Source: a bacterium
GTDB lineage: Bacteria; Patescibacteriota; Saccharimonadia; CAILAD01; BJGX01
Direction of reading: 5' to 3'
Length of the DNA stretch: 45,572 nucleotides
Assembly: GCA_023261595.1 (NCBI GenBank)
Contig: JAHFOQ010000005.1
Coordinates: forward strand, 1-45,572
Shown here: positions 1 to 9,250 of the stretch, piece by piece
How the letters are laid out: the number at the start of each line of letters is the position of its first letter
Numbering within the stretch: position 1 is the first letter of the stretch
Translations under genes and position numbers: made by a program
Notes under the pieces: model-generated
The model's database searches: none
What the model was told of the DNA's origin: nothing
Seen by the model: the letters and a program-made list of their open reading frames with translations, nothing else

Positions 1-63
1 TACAGTTTGGCCAATGTATATTTTATCTGCTTCCTTATTATAGATTGCATATACCGAAAACAT
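1..63 (-). CDS. 5' end of a second, tandem GIY-YIG gene (partial at window edge)
   Basis: Positions 63->1 on the minus strand repeat the start of the 107..355 gene exactly. Confidence 0.7.
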   Translation of the reverse strand, partial: MFSVYAIYNKEADKIYIGQTV

Positions 64-120
64 TAAATTATTCTACACTGCTCTACCTCCGCTGGCCAGC
101 GGAGAGCTACCCCGGAATAT
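1..120. repeat. Copy 1 of a 120-bp direct repeat (identical to 293-412), truncated by the window edge
   Basis: tacagtttggccaatg...ccccggaatat at 1-120 recurs exactly at 293-412; period 292 bp. Confidence 0.95.
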
Positions 121-355
121 GTGATCTTATAAATAATCGTCCGTTACCAGATTTGAGTTGTTTTTCTCTCTTTAAGGCTTCCGAACGGGTGGCAACTGAC
201 TCTTCATAAATCAATTCCCACTTGCCCTGAAATCTTGCTGTATATCCTTTGAACGTATGATTGTTGTGCTGTTTTAAACGCTCAGTCATATTTACAGTTT
301 GGCCAATGTATATTTTATCTGCTTCCTTATTATAGATTGCATATACCGAAAACAT
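107..355 (-). CDS. GIY-YIG domain endonuclease-like protein (small, YhbQ/UPF0213-like)
   Basis: 82 aa, VYAIYNKEADKIYIGQTVNMTERLKQHN...ALKREKQLK: GIY-YIG motif and typical family layout. Confidence 0.85.
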   Translation of the reverse strand: MFSVYAIYNKEADKIYIGQTVNMTERLKQHNNHTFKGYTARFQGKWELIYEESVATRSEALKREKQLKSGNGRLFIRSHIPG

Positions 356-412
356 TAAATTATTCTACACTGCTCTACCTCCGCTGGCCAGCGGAGAGCT
401 ACCCCGGAATAT
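293..412. repeat. Copy 2 of the 120-bp direct repeat
   Basis: Exact repeat of 1-120. Confidence 0.95.
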
Positions 413-527
413 TTGGTTTGTATTAGAGTAATACCACACGATTATATCTGTTGGAGCAGTTGAAAGTCAAGGTGATTAATGCTATTATACGTTCGCTTAC
501 AAGATCGTACCTACACAGGGAGGCACA

Positions 528-1694
528 TTGCCAGTAAGAGAAGAAGCGCGTTTTACGTATACTCTTGGTGCAGAAGTTCAGCCAATTATTACCGGTAAAA
601 AGTTGAGATCAGGCGACATTAGAGCGCAACAAGTTCTGGTTAGACCTGGTAGAAATCTTTCTGAAAAATATTGGGTCGTTACCAAGGTATCGAACGACAA
701 AGACCTTGATCTGGTTGGTGAACTTCTTATTTATGTTAAACCCAGACCTCCATTGAAAGAACATGAAACTTTCGTAACAGTAGAGTCTGGTATTCGTTCT
801 GGTATTCAAGGTAGCAGAAATGTTGCCTTGCGTTCTCGTTTGGAATCAGCTCGATCAGATACAGTCAAAGAAGTTCGTCAACGACTACTCGATGATTGGT
901 ATAGACTCCTGCTCTATAGTGATGGAAGAGAATCACAGCTCCTAGAGCTAATTGTTTCTGACATGCAATTGTGTAGAACGTTGCTGAGAAAAGATGTAAG
1001 AGGTCGTGTAGAACGGTCTGTTGGTTTTCTCGATTCAATCGGAAGAATGAATCCTCAAGCGAATGCAGCTCGTTTAACGGCTGCTATTGCCCGGCTTCGT
1101 CTTCAGCTTGAATATGATGTGCTTACTGAAAAGTCACTTCGGTATAGGTATTTAAACTGCACTACGTTTGCCGAGACAATTGCTGCAGACATTTGGGATG
1201 TACAAGTTCTACTCGAAGGATTTTTGTTGGGTAGAAGAACTGCAAAAAGCTTTTCAGCCGAGACAAGAAAACGTCTCGATAGAGTTAGTATAAAGCCTTA
1301 CTTCTGGGCTAAGGTCTGGATAGATAGATGGCTCAATACTGAAGTGTTCAATGCTCAAGAAGGAAAGTTAATTGTTGAAGCACTTCTTGCTGAACAACAA
1401 CTTGGCGAGATTGATATGTTGCTTTCAGAATTAAAGCATTCAGATAAAAATCAGCAACGGCTTTTATTGAGAATTATTACAATGTCGCTAAGTAGTATTG
1501 AATATAAATCAGTCGACTATCAAACATTTTTCTTAAGGTTACGACGTTCTGTACAACGAACACTGGCAATTTCTAAATCTACAACAGAGAAAGAATATAG
1601 CCAGAGAGTTGAAGCGATCCAACAAGAAATTCGGTATCGTAGCCAAGAAGCTAGTAGCCCTTGGCTACTAAACGACACTTATACTATTAGGTAG
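528..1694 (+). CDS. Hypothetical protein, 388 aa, helix-rich; TTG start
   Basis: Long ORF with AGGGAGG Shine-Dalgarno at about 518-523 and a following terminator; no family recognised. Confidence 0.75.
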   Translation: MPVREEARFTYTLGAEVQPIITGKKLRSGDIRAQQVLVRPGRNLSEKYWVVTKVSNDKDLDLVGELLIYVKPRPPLKEHETFVTVESGIRSGIQGSRNVALRSRLESARSDTVKEVRQRLLDDWYRLLLYSDGRESQLLELIVSDMQLCRTLLRKDVRGRVERSVGFLDSIGRMNPQANAARLTAAIARLRLQLEYDVLTEKSLRYRYLNCTTFAETIAADIWDVQVLLEGFLLGRRTAKSFSAETRKRLDRVSIKPYFWAKVWIDRWLNTEVFNAQEGKLIVEALLAEQQLGEIDMLLSELKHSDKNQQRLLLRIITMSLSSIEYKSVDYQTFFLRLRRSVQRTLAISKSTTEKEYSQRVEAIQQEIRYRSQEASSPWLLNDTYTIR

Positions 1695-1703
1695 ATACAT
1701 TTA

Positions 1704-1729
1704 CCCCACCACACGGTGGGGTGTTTTAT
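1704..1729 (+). terminator. Rho-independent terminator
   Basis: CCCCACC-ACAC-GGTGGGG followed by TGTTTTATT. Confidence 0.85.
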
Positions 1730-1733
1730 TTGC

Positions 1734-1739
1734 TATAAT
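1734..1739 (+). promoter_or_regulatory. -10 element TATAAT, 8 nt before the ATG at 1748 (leaderless candidate)
   Basis: ctaTAATacacatctATG context. Confidence 0.6.
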
Positions 1740-1747
1740 ACACATCT

Positions 1748-2776
1748 ATGAAAGAGACAAAATCCCCTAATCCTAAACTGCATTGGATCGTAAAAACCAT
1801 ACTTATTACTTTAGGAGTATTTATCGCTATCTCATTTATATTTATGATGCGTTTTTGGTTACTTAATCATAGTAAACAAGAAAAGATTGGGGTAAGTTTC
1901 TCACAGGTACAAGCCGAGCGCTACGGAAGTAATTGGCGTAATAATTACACTGCAATAATGGATGAGCTTGGCTTTCGGCATATCCGTATAGCTGCCTATT
2001 GGGACAGGCTCGAGCCTCAGCAAGGCGTATACGATTTTAGTCAAACCGATTATATGGTTAATGAAGCCCAAAAGCGTGGTGCAAAGTTAACCATGGTAAT
2101 TGGCCAAAAAAGTCTGCGGGTACCAGAGTGTTACTACCCTACTTGGCTCGATAAGAATAATTCAGAGGTAGTACATACAGAATCTCTTAAGATGTTAGAG
2201 ACTGTCGTCAATCGTTATAAAAATAATCCAACAATAGAAAAGTGGCAGTTAGAGAATGAGTTCTTATTAAAGAGTTTTGGTAATTGTCCTGCTCAGAATT
2301 TAAATTCTAAAGACTATCAAAGTGAATATAATCTAGTAAAAAGTCTCGATAACTCTCGCCCAATTGTCATTACGCAAAGTAATCAAAATGGTTTTCCAGT
2401 TAGATTGCCATATGGTAATATATTTGGCTTTTCAATGTACCGATGGGTATGGAGTCCTTTTGGTTATTATCGATATCCTCAAACTGGTTTATACTTTTGG
2501 TGGAAAGCCGCAATTATCAATCTGTATACCAGAGCTGATATTAAAATCCACGAACTCCAGGCTGAAGCTTGGGGTAAAGTTGGAAACGAAAATCTAACAC
2601 CACAAGAAAGTTTTCAGACAATGAATCCTAAAATTTTGTATGAAAACATTGAATATGCCAGACAGAGTCAAATAAAAGATTTTGATTTATGGGGATCAGA
2701 ATGGTGGTATCACTTAAAACAAAATGGGTATCCGGCAATGTGGGACGCGGTAAAAACATTACCTAGCAAAAATTAA
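1748..2776 (+). CDS. Membrane-anchored glycoside hydrolase-like TIM-barrel protein (GH5/GH42-like)
   Basis: N-terminal TM; MDELGFRHIRIAAYWDRLEPQQGVYDFSQTD, WQLENEF (acid/base Glu) and DLWGSEWWY (candidate nucleophile). Confidence 0.7.
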   Translation: MKETKSPNPKLHWIVKTILITLGVFIAISFIFMMRFWLLNHSKQEKIGVSFSQVQAERYGSNWRNNYTAIMDELGFRHIRIAAYWDRLEPQQGVYDFSQTDYMVNEAQKRGAKLTMVIGQKSLRVPECYYPTWLDKNNSEVVHTESLKMLETVVNRYKNNPTIEKWQLENEFLLKSFGNCPAQNLNSKDYQSEYNLVKSLDNSRPIVITQSNQNGFPVRLPYGNIFGFSMYRWVWSPFGYYRYPQTGLYFWWKAAIINLYTRADIKIHELQAEAWGKVGNENLTPQESFQTMNPKILYENIEYARQSQIKDFDLWGSEWWYHLKQNGYPAMWDAVKTLPSKN

Positions 2777-2789
2777 GACTCAGTTATAA

Positions 2790-3908
2790 TCATTTATTTC
2801 TCATGGCCTGTTCGTATACTTCGTGTGTTATCTTGGCAGTTTTTTTCCAGCTGTATTTTTTGATCTGTCTATAACCTTTTTTAACAAGTTTTGTTTGTAG
2901 TTCTTTGTCGGCCAATACTTTAGCTATTACGGCGGCGATGTCTTTTACGCTGCGGGGATTAAAGTATTCTGCAGCATCTCCGAGGACTTCTGGAAGGCAC
3001 GTAGCATTACTACTCACCACCGGTAAGCCATAACTCATGGCCTCGAGCCCAGGCAGCCCAAACCCTTCTGAGAGAGATGGTAAAACATAGAGTGTAGCAG
3101 CCTTATACAGCCCTGCTAGTTCTGCATCACTCACAAATCCGGTAAAAATTACACGCTCGCTTAAGCCAGATTTTTTTACTTCCTCCTCTAATCCCTCATG
3201 AAAATCATCTTTCTTACCACCAATAACCAGCTGATAATCGAGTAGGTACTTAGTAGTAAGTTGTCCAAATGCCAGTATTAATCTTTCGAGGTTTTTATGC
3301 GGATAGGCATTGCCGGTATAGAACAAAAAAGGTTTATCAATACCATATTTCTCAAGATCAATTCGTGCCCTTTTATAAGCAGCTTCGCCAGCTAGCGGTG
3401 CCACTACAATTTTATTTCGCCGTACGTGATAAGTCTTTGCGATATCTTCTTTTACATACTCACAATCTACCAAAATTAGTTTAGCTCTTTTTACTCCCTG
3501 ACGCATAGCCAAGCGTCTGGCTTGGTCGCGTACCTTATACTTAAGCTTGCCGATTCCTTTTTTACGAATGTTTTGAAAGTGCAATAATGTTAGGTCGTGA
3601 ATAGTCATCACAAACTTACCTCGATACCTAAGCGGAAAGTTAAAATTGGTAAAATGTACAAGATCAGGTTCTTGTTTTTCGATAATCTTTGCGAGCTTAA
3701 TCTGTTCTTTTAGATTGTACCAATCAATATCAACCGGCAACAAAGAGAGATTCTTTGCTTTCAGGCTAATTTGGTCTTGATCTTTCTTACGGATAAGTAA
3801 AACATATTCGTTTTTTTTGTCGAGTACCAAAACTTGCTCGACCATTTCTTCTATGTAACGACCTATACCAGTTTGTTTTATAAAACGGCCATCAATTAAG
3901 ATCTTCAT
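2790..3908 (-). CDS. Glycosyltransferase family 4; start probably at 3908 (MKILIDGRFIKQTGIGRYIEEM)
   Basis: GT-B motifs: FLFYTGNAYPHKNLERLILAF, VLPSLSEGFGLPGLEAMSYGLPVV; TATAAT lies between the ORF-track start (3980) and 3908. Confidence 0.88.
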   Translation of the reverse strand: MKILIDGRFIKQTGIGRYIEEMVEQVLVLDKKNEYVLLIRKKDQDQISLKAKNLSLLPVDIDWYNLKEQIKLAKIIEKQEPDLVHFTNFNFPLRYRGKFVMTIHDLTLLHFQNIRKKGIGKLKYKVRDQARRLAMRQGVKRAKLILVDCEYVKEDIAKTYHVRRNKIVVAPLAGEAAYKRARIDLEKYGIDKPFLFYTGNAYPHKNLERLILAFGQLTTKYLLDYQLVIGGKKDDFHEGLEEEVKKSGLSERVIFTGFVSDAELAGLYKAATLYVLPSLSEGFGLPGLEAMSYGLPVVSSNATCLPEVLGDAAEYFNPRSVKDIAAVIAKVLADKELQTKLVKKGYRQIKKYSWKKTAKITHEVYEQAMRNK

Positions 3909-3917
3909 ATCTAGCGT

Positions 3918-3923
3918 ATTATA
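3918..3923 (-). promoter_or_regulatory. -10 element TATAAT, 9 nt before the ATG at 3908
   Basis: Minus strand GGTATAATACGCTAGATATGAAG. Confidence 0.6.
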
Positions 3924-4055
3924 CCTTAAATAACCTAATATATTAAGCATGAGCCGGCATAAAACCGCTGTTGCTTGCAATGAATTTTTTAGACTGGTAA
4001 GTTACATATATCCATTGTGATCTTGGGACTCATCAACTCGAAAAGGAGGATGACA

Positions 4056-5615
4056 ATGGAAACCTCCCCCACGACCCGCAAGGTCGTTTTTTCATTTCTG
4101 GCCATTATGCTTACGATTAGTGGCCTGGTACTTTCACAATCATCAGCTTTTGCTTTAACAGGATTTAATGTGCGTTCAGCCTATGGCTACCCAGTAGTTA
4201 ATGTATATGCTAAGCCAAATGTATTTAGCTCCGTAAATTACAAACTACCAAATGGTGCTTCTATTAACCTTCAATGTAAGGTAATAAATGAATGGGGTAA
4301 TTCGTGGCTCAAACTAACTGACAACAATTACATTTTGCAAAGCAACACTACTTATCCTGCAAGTAGTACTATTGTTCCTATTTGTAACCAAACCAAACTT
4401 TACCCAGACCGAACATTGCTTCAAGCGAGTGGTCCAAAAATTTATATTATTCAGTCTGGTAAAATCTTGTGGGTTCCAAATGTTGAGACCCTCAACACAT
4501 GTTTAGGTGGCTACACTAAAGTAGTGCATATTGCAGACAGCGAGCTCACATCTGTCTTGAAGGTCTATCCAGATGGCGGTACAGCCAGTTGTCCGGTGAG
4601 CTACGCGAACGGTACCACCCTTTTAGCTCCAGATTCTGGAACGGTATATGTTATTGCGAATGGGCAAATGTATGGTGTGCCCAACCCAGAAACCCTTATT
4701 GCATGTTTGGGTGGTTGGCCAGCAGTGCACAACATTTCACCCGCTCAAATGGCTTGGGCTCATGCAAGCTACACATATGCAGGAGCCTACAAATGCCCAG
4801 TAATTAGCTATGCGCAAAACACGCTCCTGCAAGGTAGTGGTGCTGGTGTATATCTAGTGCGAAACGGTGCTTGGCTTGGCATCCCCAATCCAAGTGTACT
4901 TGGTTGCTATGGTGGCTGGCCTGCAGTTAACCATGTGAGTGATAGTGAGATTCTGCGCCTAACTCTTACCTATCCAAACGGCGGAACAGCAGCTTGTCCA
5001 TACAGCCTGCCTGAAGGATCGAAGTTGCTTGCGCCAAATGGTACCGTGTTTCTCCTGCACAATAACCTTATTTTCGGTATGCCTAACGCCGAAACACTGC
5101 TTGGTTGCTATGGTGGATGGAATGGTGTTCGCTCAGCCTCGCAAGCTGAGATTGATGCGATGTTTGCAACCTACTCGTATGCTGGTGCTGCAGGATGTGC
5201 TTTGCCCCCTCCTCCAACAACCCCTACAAAAGAACAAAGAGCAATCGAATGGGCAAAGTCTCAAGTTGGCAGTACAGCCTGGAATGGTCTATGCGAACTC
5301 ATGGTAGAACAAGCCTTTGGTACTCGTGGTCGATATGGTAGTGCACTTGCGAATGCGAATGCGAAAATTGCTAGTGGCCAAATGCACAGTGGAGACACTA
5401 ATGTTCCGGCAGGAGCACTTGCCTTTTTTGGTGCGGCAAATGTAAATGGCGGTTATGGCCATGTAATGATTTCCATTGGCAATGGCCAATTTGTGAGCAA
5501 TGGCTATACATGGAATGGCCGTGTGTACGGTGCTCGTATTACAACTATTGGTTCAGTAGGCGCTGGGCCCTATATTGGATGGGCCTGGGCCGACAGTAGT
5601 TGGCCAGGGCGATAA
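4056..5615 (+). CDS. Secreted NlpC/P60- or CHAP-like cell-wall hydrolase with four Cys-containing repeats
   Basis: AAGGAGG SD at 4043-4049; signal peptide; four repeats of about 67 aa; C-terminal WNGLCELMVEQAFG...GGYGHVMISIGNG (Cys/His catalytic pattern). Confidence 0.8.
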   Translation: METSPTTRKVVFSFLAIMLTISGLVLSQSSAFALTGFNVRSAYGYPVVNVYAKPNVFSSVNYKLPNGASINLQCKVINEWGNSWLKLTDNNYILQSNTTYPASSTIVPICNQTKLYPDRTLLQASGPKIYIIQSGKILWVPNVETLNTCLGGYTKVVHIADSELTSVLKVYPDGGTASCPVSYANGTTLLAPDSGTVYVIANGQMYGVPNPETLIACLGGWPAVHNISPAQMAWAHASYTYAGAYKCPVISYAQNTLLQGSGAGVYLVRNGAWLGIPNPSVLGCYGGWPAVNHVSDSEILRLTLTYPNGGTAACPYSLPEGSKLLAPNGTVFLLHNNLIFGMPNAETLLGCYGGWNGVRSASQAEIDAMFATYSYAGAAGCALPPPPTTPTKEQRAIEWAKSQVGSTAWNGLCELMVEQAFGTRGRYGSALANANAKIASGQMHSGDTNVPAGALAFFGAANVNGGYGHVMISIGNGQFVSNGYTWNGRVYGARITTIGSVGAGPYIGWAWADSSWPGR

Positions 5616-5621
5616 TGATTC

Positions 5622-5652
5622 AGACCAATACTAAGGAGTATTGGTCTTTTTT
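5622..5652. terminator. Bidirectional terminator between convergent genes; contains the stop codon of the minus-strand gene
   Basis: AGACCAATACT-AAGG-AGTATTGGTCTTTTTT. Confidence 0.85.
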
Positions 5653-8426
5653 AATATCACTACTTCGTTCTCATTAAACACTTCGAAATATCCTGTTTCT
5701 TTAAGTTTTTTAACATAGTCATCAACTTCTTCTTTAGACATAAATGGCCATTTTTCTAAGTTGCTCGAAATAATAATATATTCAGGATGAGCACCTTCGG
5801 GTAACGGGAGATTATATATTTCTTTTCGCGACGAAAGAACAGCAAAGGCCGAACTTGCTCCAACGCTGGCGTTTGAAGGTATTATCCCGACAGCTTCATG
5901 CGCGCTTTGCTCAGTCGAGGTGAGTGTATAAAACCGCAGTACGAGGGGCTTAAGAATAGCATTTTGATGCATGACTATATTTAAGATACATGCCAAAACA
6001 ACGGTTGTTCCAATTGCTACTTTATACACCTGCTCTTTCTTAATGCCATAATTTTTATGCAAATACTGCACAATTCTATATAAACCGACAATTGAGGCAG
6101 CAGCCAAAATTGGTGCTTGGCTAGCAGTGTAGTGTTCAAGACTGCCCCAGCGCCACATTTCTGTACTTAAAAATCTTCCAAGCCACAGTGGCAGCAACAA
6201 AATGAGTATTTCTAGAGCAAAAATACTAAAACCACCAAATGAAAATACCATTGCCAACATATTGCGTAATTTTTCACCTGGTAAAAAGAAGGCTTTTATC
6301 ACGTTTAAGGGCTGAAGAAAAACAGCTTTTAGCGCGTCTTGCATGCTATTACCAAAAGCAGTTTTTTCGTAGCCATAACTCGGTCCAAACATGGGCAACC
6401 AAACTTTTGTAACCGCCACAAAATATGCAGTGCTTACTAATCCAATAACCACACCAAGCCAATATTTTCTCTCAATAATGACTAAGTAAATACCTACCAT
6501 TATTGCTATTAGTGGCATATCTTCGCGAAAGAGAAGCAACACAGCCAGACCAATACATAAATGACGGTAGTTTTTACTTACCAAAAGAAAATATAACACC
6601 CATGCAAGAGGTAAAACTGCCGCTGCTGAATCGTGGAATGAGTACACTAATGCCGAAAAGAACCCAAAGAAGAGAAAATATGGCAATAGCCAAAGAGCAG
6701 CTAAACTAGGCTTTGGTGAATATTTTTTTGCAACTAAATAGATTGGCCAACCACTTAAAACCACACAAAGAGCCTGAAGAGTTAATAAAAATCCCGGGGC
6801 TTGCCAAAAATAATATAGCGGTACTAACGGTAACAAAAAGAAGTGTGCATGATCCCCGAGTAAATTATAGCCCTTCAGAGGGTTGGCGCTTAAGCCTGAG
6901 TGAATCAACCCGTACATGTGTCGATTAAACAAACCTAAATCGAGCATTGGGATTTGTAGCTTGCGATACAGTAAGTATTCTAGTAATAGGTAGTAGCAAA
7001 GGCTAAAAAACGAAATACATAATGCCCACTTGTTTTGATGTAACCAAGTACTACGTTGCAAACGACGTTGTATATTTTCTAGATACCCAATTTTTGCAGT
7101 ACCCGTTATACCAACTAATACACCAATCATAATCCAAGTATGGGTTACAGCTAAATTACCCAGGCTCTGCCACTGAATAGCAAACATTATTCCCATTAAT
7201 GCCAATGCAAGCAACCAATTCTCTTCTTCCTTGGTTTGAACTCTTGGCCAAGCGCGCACCACCAACCAAACTAAAATAATAGCAAAAACAACCAATAATG
7301 AAGCTCCGATAATTCCCTGTTCTGCCAAAATCTGAATATATACACTGCGCGAGAGCGAGTTACCAGTGTAAATATTACCATCAACACTCAATTGCTTTAC
7401 CAGTATGGTTTGTAGATTGCCGGGGCCAATTCCTACAACGGGGTGGGCTATATATATATCTTTTCCGGCTCGCCAAGAGTCAAGCCGAGTTTGCACTGAA
7501 GTATTTGTATTGATAGACGTAAGTTGCTGAGATAAATTATGCCTAACAACAGATGGACTAATGCCAGTCTGAGGTATGGTGGTCTGTATGTCATTGGGAA
7601 CTGTACCAACTACTGGTTTGGCCAAACGTGCGCCTACAAAAAGAATGAGCGCTGTAATACACACCGACAAAATTAACATTAGACCAAAATATCCAGCTTC
7701 TTTTAATTTTCTTTGCACAATAAGTACTGCAAAGATAAGAATTAATATCAAACCAAGACCGATAAATGCCGAGCGCGAAGTAGCTAGCAAGATAGTGCTT
7801 ATAAATCCGATCGAAGTGATAAAATAGCGTTTGCTTGGTTTGGTAAAAAACGTTACTAATGTTAGGCTCAGCGGGATAATAAGATAGTTTACTAAAGAAG
7901 CTGGCTCAAAGCTGAATCCAGTCACTCTTGGATAACCAAACACTACTTTTGAATAGCGAGCTGCTAGTAATGTGTAGCGAGTAGACATACCAAATACATC
8001 ACCAAAAAACTGCCATAATACAAATAGCACCACCAAGCTACCACTTACAATAATAATATTGCGATACCACACTAAATCTTTTTTCTGAATTATTCCTGCA
8101 ACACAAAAAGCCAATACAAATTCATACCCATACAGTAAAAGTGTTAAATAGCTTTGGTTACCGCTCTTATTGTAAAAAGCCGAGAATATTCCTGTAACAA
8201 TAAAAATACCGAGTACTACCCACGGTATCTGTAGCCAATCAAAACGACGCCGAAAAAGCATTGGTATATTTATAAAAACAAGTACTATGCCAATCACATG
8301 GCTAGGGCGTATAGACACACCATGCCAATATATCTGAGGCCAGATCTCAAAAGGCAATAGAAACAGTAGTGCGCTTAAGAGATAAAAATTAGCTCTCTCT
8401 ACAAAGGATGTTATTTTTTCTGCCAT
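5631..8426 (-). CDS. Fusion: O-antigen ligase/Wzy-like N-terminal half plus DUF2079-like C-terminal membrane protein, 931 aa
   Basis: N-half multi-TM with RLDSWRAGKDIYIAHPVVGIGPGN (O-antigen ligase loop); C-half GDHAHFFLLPLVPLYYF...SFHDSAAAVLPLAWVLYFL...LLFREDMPL (DUF2079-like). Confidence 0.8.
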   Translation of the reverse strand: MAEKITSFVERANFYLLSALLFLLPFEIWPQIYWHGVSIRPSHVIGIVLVFINIPMLFRRRFDWLQIPWVVLGIFIVTGIFSAFYNKSGNQSYLTLLLYGYEFVLAFCVAGIIQKKDLVWYRNIIIVSGSLVVLFVLWQFFGDVFGMSTRYTLLAARYSKVVFGYPRVTGFSFEPASLVNYLIIPLSLTLVTFFTKPSKRYFITSIGFISTILLATSRSAFIGLGLILILIFAVLIVQRKLKEAGYFGLMLILSVCITALILFVGARLAKPVVGTVPNDIQTTIPQTGISPSVVRHNLSQQLTSINTNTSVQTRLDSWRAGKDIYIAHPVVGIGPGNLQTILVKQLSVDGNIYTGNSLSRSVYIQILAEQGIIGASLLVVFAIILVWLVVRAWPRVQTKEEENWLLALALMGIMFAIQWQSLGNLAVTHTWIMIGVLVGITGTAKIGYLENIQRRLQRSTWLHQNKWALCISFFSLCYYLLLEYLLYRKLQIPMLDLGLFNRHMYGLIHSGLSANPLKGYNLLGDHAHFFLLPLVPLYYFWQAPGFLLTLQALCVVLSGWPIYLVAKKYSPKPSLAALWLLPYFLFFGFFSALVYSFHDSAAAVLPLAWVLYFLLVSKNYRHLCIGLAVLLLFREDMPLIAIMVGIYLVIIERKYWLGVVIGLVSTAYFVAVTKVWLPMFGPSYGYEKTAFGNSMQDALKAVFLQPLNVIKAFFLPGEKLRNMLAMVFSFGGFSIFALEILILLLPLWLGRFLSTEMWRWGSLEHYTASQAPILAAASIVGLYRIVQYLHKNYGIKKEQVYKVAIGTTVVLACILNIVMHQNAILKPLVLRFYTLTSTEQSAHEAVGIIPSNASVGASSAFAVLSSRKEIYNLPLPEGAHPEYIIISSNLEKWPFMSKEEVDDYVKKLKETGYFEVFNENEVVILKKTNTP

Positions 8427-9250
8427 CGCTTTGCGTACGGTCGGCGAATTGTGTGTAGAACAAATCGCGAAACCGGACTCCCCCAGCGTTTAAAATAAAT
8501 GTCTTGGCTATGGTAGGCTATCAATTTCTTCTTTGCCATATCAACCTCACTTCCACCTTCTAGATGTATAATCTGTGCCTCTTTAATAAAACGAATTTTT
8601 TGCTTGTTAGCCCAAAATTTGCGACACAAATCAACGTCTTCGTAGTACAAAAAGTATTCAGACTCAAATCCACCAACTTCATTGAATACATTTTTACGTA
8701 CCATCATCGCCGCTCCACTCACCCAATCAACGTTTCGACTTTGCATTGGTAAATAATCAGCATTCAGCCACTTCCAGTGCTTTGCTCGGTTCGGATTTTT
8801 TGCTACACGTTTATTTACAGGCTTTTCTAGAACCATTCTCCAAACTGCAGGCCAATACCCAAACTGATAGCGCTGGGGTATGTTTGACGCATCAAGAACA
8901 AGAGGCGCAACTACAGCATAATTTTTATGCGAATCTAAATAATCTATCAGTACTTCGATGTTATTGTTTGCATTGAGTAGTGTGTCGCTGTTTAAAAACC
9001 AAAGATATTCGCCTTTCGCCTGTTTGGCTGCTAAGTTATTTGCCCGACCAAAACCAAGGTTTTCCTTTGATTGGATTATTTGAACACCGGGAATAATTTT
9101 TTTAACAGTAGATTGATTAAATTTTTCTGAAGCATTATCTACTACTATTACTTCGTAATCTTTAATTTTTAGATGTTTTTTAACAGAACGCAGACAGTCT
9201 TCGAATAATTTTTGGGTATTAAAATTTATAACAATAATACTCAGCTTCAT
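8411..9250 (-). CDS. Glycosyltransferase family 2 (rhamnosyltransferase/WbbL-like)
   Basis: LSIIVINFNTQKLFEDCLRSV, LWFLNSDTLL, DWVSGAAMMVRKNVFNEVGGFESEYFLYYEDVDLCRK. Confidence 0.9.
   Translation of the reverse strand: MKLSIIVINFNTQKLFEDCLRSVKKHLKIKDYEVIVVDNASEKFNQSTVKKIIPGVQIIQSKENLGFGRANNLAAKQAKGEYLWFLNSDTLLNANNNIEVLIDYLDSHKNYAVVAPLVLDASNIPQRYQFGYWPAVWRMVLEKPVNKRVAKNPNRAKHWKWLNADYLPMQSRNVDWVSGAAMMVRKNVFNEVGGFESEYFLYYEDVDLCRKFWANKQKIRFIKEAQIIHLEGGSEVDMAKKKLIAYHSQDIYFKRWGSPVSRFVLHTIRRPYAKRWQKK

Noticed and set aside
87-396. Palindromic repeats as a CRISPR or integron attC array
   Set aside because: Only two copies 292 bp apart with a coding gene between; no spacer-like periodicity, cas genes or integrase
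2364-2597. 77-aa ORF in an alternative frame
   Set aside because: Contained within the GH-like CDS; no independent start signals
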